From Cloeon dipterum (taxonomy: Eukaryota; Arthropoda; Insecta; Ephemeroptera; Baetidae): 64,000 nucleotides of DNA. The stretch is taken from contig NC_088789.1 in the NCBI RefSeq assembly GCF_949628265.1, positions 6,564,886 to 6,628,885 on the forward strand, in the 5' to 3' direction. Shown here piece after piece: positions 59,201 through 64,000 of this stretch. The translations under genes were made by a program, and so were the position numbers. How positions within the stretch are numbered: the stretch's first letter is position 1; the number at the start of each line of letters is the position of its first letter. The notes under the pieces are model-generated. The model saw nothing but the letters and a program-made list of their open reading frames with translations. It made no database searches and was not told where the DNA came from.

Positions 59201-62200
59201 AAATAAAATAGGTTGCTGCACGCGAGTACCTAGCTTGATTTTTTCTCTGGCAATTTCCCATTTCCTGTCGTAGGGCAGCAATTCGGCCTGTTCGTCGACC
59301 CCCAGGTCAGGATTGATGCACTCGATGGCGCCGACTTCGAACTGGTGCAGGCCGGCCCTGGTCAGCTCGTTGCGCAGCTTCTGCAAATTTAAGTTTTAAT
59401 ATACGTCAAGAGGCCTAAACGAAAAGGTAGATTCGACACTGACCCTCTCCTTCCGGATTTTATTCATCAGCATGATCAAGAGAAACACAGAAACGAGGCA
59501 GAAAACGACGGAGAGCGAGATGAAAATCGTCCCCAGTCTTTTTCCTGTAAAAGCAGCACAAATTAATGATTTCAAAAAATATGATATCAGGGTCAGAAAG
59601 AAATTTTGAAAAATAATAATAAAATCGAATTGAATTGCACTTATAACAGGGTCATTTGCACGAAATAAAAATTGCAATTTTAGAAATATTCTCTGTCTTA
59701 CCTTTGACCCTGAGGTGGACGAATGCCTCAATGGAGCCACCAGCGTTGGTGGCCTTGCACATATAGTGGCCATCGTCGTCCATGCCAAGGTAGTGCAGGT
59801 AGAGGGTCTGGTTCCTGTTTAGAAGGCCGATGCGCGTCTCGTTCGGCATGAAGAGCTCATTGTCCTTGAACCACTGCACAACCGGCCTCGGGGTGCCGTC
59901 CACCCTGCACTCGAGCTGGTGGTTTGTGTCGCGGTTGAACTTCACCTCGTCACCGTTCATATTAGTGTTGATAAACTTGGGCGCCTCCACCTCCAGCACG
60001 CGCACAAGCTTTGACTGGTCCTCGTAGATCATTCCGTCCAGTTTCTCGGCCACGCAGCTGTACTGCCCAGAGTGCGATTGGCTCATGCTTGGGTTGAAAA
60101 GGGTGCTGACGTACGAATACTTGGTCTGCGTCAGCTCAGTTTGAAACAGATCTGCAAAATCAGCGAGTTTTTTGTTAATAATTTTTAATAAGGAAAACTA
60201 CTCAGCACGCACCTGTGGGAAGCGGTTTCTGGTCTTTTTCCCAGACTAGATTATTTTTGTACAGGAATTTTGAGATGGCACAAGTCAAATTTAATGGGTA
60301 GCCATCGACAAACTCTTCTGGAGTTATCAGCTCGAATCCTTGATCAACATCTGAAATTCAATTTAAATTAAAATAAATTTTATGGTGTATTGTTATTTAT
60401 TCTTATTTATGGCGCGATGGAAAGCAGCAAATTGATCCATTTCAAAATCAAAACCTTTTTGAGAGTTTGGTTAAAACTGTCAAGCGTTCATTGTTTTAGT
60501 TTCGGTTTGCTCAATATCATGAGAACAACACAACTCCGAGTATTGTTTTAATTAGCAAGTAAGTAGGCCCATATTGTGCATTACGTCATCTTCTACGCTT
60601 CCATACTTTTTACTAGTTAATATCCACTTAGTGTGACAGCTGTCAGCTGCGTTTCAGTGCTTCAATTTTCAAGACGGCTGCAAAGCTTAATTTTCATTCT
60701 CCCTCCAAAATTTTTCAAATTTTCTTTTATTTGAATATCTTTTAGTAAAATAAATATGTACCTGTGACAAGAATGGGAACAGTCGTCGACGTCTCTCCTC
60801 TGGCGTTAGAGGCTTTGCAAGTGACCTCGGCTGACTGGTTCGCCACAATGACCAGATCGGAAATGAAAAAATATTCTTTGCGCCCAACACGCCGGGTCAT
60901 TTTTTCTTCCTAGAAAAATATTATATATTAAAATAAAGTTTTTGTGCAGCACACCAAACGCGCACCATCGACTTCGTTTTGCCGCAGCTGGTTTTTGATT
61001 GGCAAGATGCGTACGTCCAAGTGATGGTTGGCGCTGGGTAGGCCTCCACTTCGCATTGCAGCACATAATTTTGGTCTGGTCGGAACTGCGTTGCGTTGGT
61101 TACCACTTTAATAATAGGCTTGCCTGAAACAAAATGTTTAAAGTGAGAAAATTTGTTTTATTTCGCTACTTTGGAAGGTTATATTAATAAAAAAAATCGA
61201 CCAGCAACAGTAATTTTATAATTTATACTAATAAATTATACCTTCAATGACGAGGTGATAGACGAGTCTTTTGTCGTTGTAGCCATTGTCGAGAATAAGC
61301 GAGTAGTTGCCGGCGTCGTTGAAGCTGATGTTTGAGATGCGCAGGAGGGATTCGTTGATCAGGTTTGTGATTTTGTACTTAGGTGAATCTGAGGGGATGG
61401 GTTGCTTCTTGGGGTCAAGCCACATGACCGTAGCTGGCGGGTGCGACCTGAACTTGACCAGCCACTGCACATAGTTGTCCTCTACAAATGCCACCGTCTC
61501 TCTATCTGCCCTCGTCCCCTCCACCTCCAAATAGGTAACATCCCGTGCTGCAATTCAAGAGAAGCAGTGCATTAATTTTATATAAATTTGTTTTCACCTG
61601 CGTGACAAGAAACACAATTAAAGTGACTCATTGGAAAAAATCAAGGCTGTAAAGAATGTATGATAATTAAATATTTATTTTTAAAACATACCGTGTACAG
61701 TTACGTTGTAGGAATCCAAGTTGAAGTGTCCGTTGTGGTCGGTAATTTTGCAATAGTAAAGTCCTGCGTCGCTGCTCTGCAAGTGCTCTACAGTGAGCGT
61801 TCTGAATGCCGATGTTTTGTGCCCATCTTCTAAAGACGAAATCATTTCAGAGATGCGGAGCCGTCCCTCCTGAATATTTATTGCGTTTTAAAATCACTCT
61901 ACAAACGAATTTTAAGATGACTACTTTCTGGGCTTCGTTGTTAGGGGTGATCCATTCGAGGACGAACTTCACCTCATTGTTCAGATTGACGGAGCAGTTC
62001 AAGGTAAAATACGAATTACCTTCGGCAATGTGGCCGTGCTCGTTGTCAGTCGTTATAGAAATGTGTGGCGGTGACGGCTTTTCCGTTTCCGCTATATGTT
62101 CAAAAAGGAATAGCAAAAAAATGTGAGGTGTTGGTCAAAAGGCACAAGGGAAAGCAACAAATAGATTTAATGCTAAAATACGAAAGCAGACACAAAATTT

Positions 62201-63777
62201 ATATAAAGTGCGAAGCAAATATTCTCACTTTTAAGCAGTAATTTATTTGTTAGAATGCTTTGAAGCAGAGGAAGACACAACCTTATAGTAATTTGTTGAA
62301 CAAAAAATTGCTAATCCACAAACATTTATGAAATTAAAATCAAGAACAAATAAATGAAAAGCAAAACTTTTTGGAGATTTAAATGTTAAAATATCATCTG
62401 GACTAATATTATTTTAAAATTTTAGCAAGACTAGTTAATTTTATTATTATGCAGGCAAATTCAAGAACACGATAATTAATACACGCACAAACCCATAACC
62501 GCATTCATGTCATAAATTTGTGTGACTTACGGATAACGGTTAACGCAAATTCCATATTTTTTTCATTGCTGCCTCTAGCTGCTTGACAATCATAATATTG
62601 CGAGTGAATTATTTGCACTTCGGCAATAACAAACCCTCGGTGAGGATCGTAATTGAAGGGTGTGCCCTGCGAAAATAAGCAGAAAAGAAAAGCTGTTGAA
62701 AACCTAAGCCAAGTATGATTAAAGCTGCAGATTGGCAAGCTGAAAGATCGAAAAAGATGGAGGGAAAATGTGATGATTGAGGGGTATAATTACGTGTGGA
62801 TATCATTGAAATAGTCATGTTGGCCGTGCGCTCGTTCCTTCTGGCCGTGCAGAGGAAATTTAGGACTTTGTAACCTTCCAAAATACCGGGCAGAGTAAAA
62901 CCCTTTTCCCTGCTGAACGGCAGATTTCTCAAAATGCTCGTCGCACTATTCTCCTAATGGTGTTTATAACTGATATTTATTTCTCGTATTTGCGTCTGAA
63001 TAATTTAAATCAAGGCTAAATCGATGCACAAATTAACGCACGCTGGCTTTCTTCTTTCAAAAAAAATAAAAAAAAAATAAAAAATAAATAAATAAAAACA
63101 TTATGTTCCTGTAAAAGTTGAGACGCGATCCAAAGAATACTGATATAATTACATTGCCGTCGAAATTAGGATCCAGAGTCATTGTGATGTCGGGCGCTGT
63201 CGGCTTACAAGGGATGACGGATTCCTCCTTCTCCGGGCCTTCGATGAAGAAATCGTTTGGGTCGTGCGCTATGAGGTGCTCGTCATCTAAACACATGCAT
63301 CAATGAAACCGTGGCCACATTACATGAAAATCAGCAGAAAACGTACCATCGACATAAACGTAAATCTTGGCGAGATGGTTTTCGAATAAGTTCTCTTTGT
63401 TTTCTTCGTCCGTGCAGGTGTAGTAACCGGTCTCCAGATAGTCAGTTGTGGTGACCTTTATTGTGGACACAAATGGGTAGTCCGAGGAATTCTCGTCGGT
63501 CTGTTCCTCTAACACCACAGAGTCTTCCTGAAATAAATAAGAATATTTAAGAAAAATCTATGCTTCCCAAGAGAGAATTCCGCACCATCCCAGGTCGGGG
63601 GTACAACCAAATGATTTTCTTTTCCGAGTGGCATTCCAGGGTGAATTCATCGCCCACTTTGAGTACCAGCTCTTTATCCTCTGGCAGCAGTTTCGGCCGC
63701 GAGGCATCGCTCACCGCCACTATTAAACAAAGAAGCTCTATATGAAAACTTTTCATAATTATAAACAGAATAGACAT
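56203..63777 (-). CDS. Pvr: PDGF/VEGF-type receptor tyrosine kinase
   Basis: Minus-strand exons in reading order: 63777-63586, 63527-63347, 63286-63153, alternative pair 62953-62794 or 62666-62531, then 62091-61925, 61869-61692, 61547-61242, 61123-60966, 60909-60762, 60350-60213, 60151-59702, 59544-59444, 59380-59230, 59051-58830, 58564-58375, 58136-57779, 57728-57599, 57535-57348 and 56640-56203; about 1,320 residues. Seven Ig domains (the fourth lacks the cysteine pair) precede a membrane segment ([20 protein letters not shown]). The kinase has the loop [19 protein letters not shown] lysine, a long insert, catalytic loop [11 protein letters not shown] and KWMAIES. The tail carries SH2-docking motifs YMNL, YVNV, YLAM, YLRM and YQNV. 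It binds secreted PDGF/VEGF-like factors and drives cell migration, haemocyte survival and Ras/PI3K signalling. The first exon could instead be an internal exon using the AG near 63,720, with the true start off the window. Confidence 0.96.
56641..57347 (-). other. last intron of Pvr
   Basis: AT-rich intron before the final coding exon. No repeat or nested gene seen. Confidence 0.7.
62531..62666 (-). other. Pvr: Pvr alternative exon B (second half of Ig2)
   Basis: Bounded by CGCAG|GGC and ATCC|GTAAGT; 136 bases, enters in phase 0 and leaves in phase 1. It encodes [13 protein letters not shown], then [12 protein letters not shown] with the second Ig cysteine. It aligns with the exon at 62,794-62,953. 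Because both copies enter in phase 0 and leave in phase 1, splicing them in series breaks the frame. Confidence 0.85.
62794..62953 (-). other. Pvr: Pvr alternative exon A (second half of Ig2)
   Basis: Bounded by CCATTAG|GAG and ACAC|GTAATT; 160 bases, enters in phase 0 and leaves in phase 1, exactly like exon B. It encodes [20 protein letters not shown] and then [11 protein letters not shown], aligning with exon B over the PF-x-GF, the Cys-x-Ala and the Asn-Glu positions. Joined to the preceding exon (ends FDGN) and to the next (begins PETEKPSP), it restores a full Ig2. Confidence 0.8.
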
Positions 63778-64000
63778 ATGAGGTGAATTTAATTCTACTG
63801 ATTTATCAATGGCTGTTTAAAATACGAATAAATCAGGCATGGAAGACAATTTTAAATTATGATTTTTCAACTTGTTTTGCTGGATTGATATACGTGAAAA
63901 AATGTTGTGACATAAAATTTTTAATTCTGCAAAATGAAAACTTTTAAATTAGTGCTGCGCTGAGGTCGAGTGCGGGTTGATTTGCGCCTATACGATATTG
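63778..64000. other. upstream of, or intron before, the first visible Pvr exon
   Basis: AT-rich sequence with no feature recognised. Whether this is promoter or intron depends on whether Pvr really starts at 63,777. Confidence 0.4.

Noticed and set aside
62531-62953. U12-type AT-AC intron between the two Pvr exons
   Set aside because: The word ATATCC before 62,800 first suggested a way to keep both exons in frame, but no matching branch point or AC acceptor exists, and mutual exclusion explains the phases without it.

Overview
The window reads as nuclear DNA of an arthropod, most likely an insect. It carries spliced genes with GT-AG introns, a pickpocket-type DEG/ENaC channel, a Pvr-type receptor tyrosine kinase, a NURF301/BPTF gene and an Hsp83-type Hsp90 gene. 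It also holds a 5S rRNA gene, microsatellites and small DNA-transposon remnants. Introns are mostly short and genes are tightly packed from 11.4 kb onward, so the genome looks fairly compact. The species cannot be fixed from the sequence alone.

Layout. Positions 1-11.3 kb hold no gene I can defend; there are simple repeats, one diverged dispersed-repeat pair, and GC-balanced islands in AT-rich DNA. From 11.40 to 20.76 kb (+) runs a 23-exon gene for a secreted protein of about 1,240 residues with mesothelin/stereocilin-like helical repeats. Its 3.4 kb intron contains a complete five-exon gene on the opposite strand (15.30-17.77 kb) for a secreted, basic then Thr/Ser/acidic protein. A second secreted protein of similar style, basic and Pro/Thr-rich, is at 21.12-23.05 kb (-). 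A DEG/ENaC (ppk) channel is at 23.52-28.08 kb (-). A 5S rRNA gene and a diverged inverted copy (28.96-29.53 kb) form the arms of a large palindrome. Hsp83/Hsp90 (30.66-34.33 kb, +) has a six-unit heat shock element array, a TATA box and a 5' UTR intron.

From 35.99 to 50.61 kb (+) is the complete 22-exon chromatin remodeller gene E(bx)/Nurf301 (BPTF), about 2,796 residues, with AT-hook, DDT, PHD, WHIM-like, two tandem PHD fingers and a bromodomain. One of its introns holds a hAT-type MITE with a perfect 8-bp target duplication. From 51.43 to 55.43 kb (+) is mitochondrial GABA transaminase, 497 residues. From 56.20 to 63.78 kb (-) is Pvr, with seven Ig domains, one membrane segment, a split kinase and a tail rich in SH2-docking motifs.

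The genes do not form one pathway; they are ordinary neighbours. For the genes modelled in full, the splice joins keep reading phase from start to stop; the exceptions are the unresolved 5' end of the ppk gene and one uncertain donor in the mesothelin-like gene. The strongest unexpected observation is in Pvr. Two consecutive homologous exons (62,794-62,953 and 62,531-62,666) both enter in phase 0 and leave in phase 1, so they can only be used one at a time. This predicts mutually exclusive versions of the second half of Ig domain 2.
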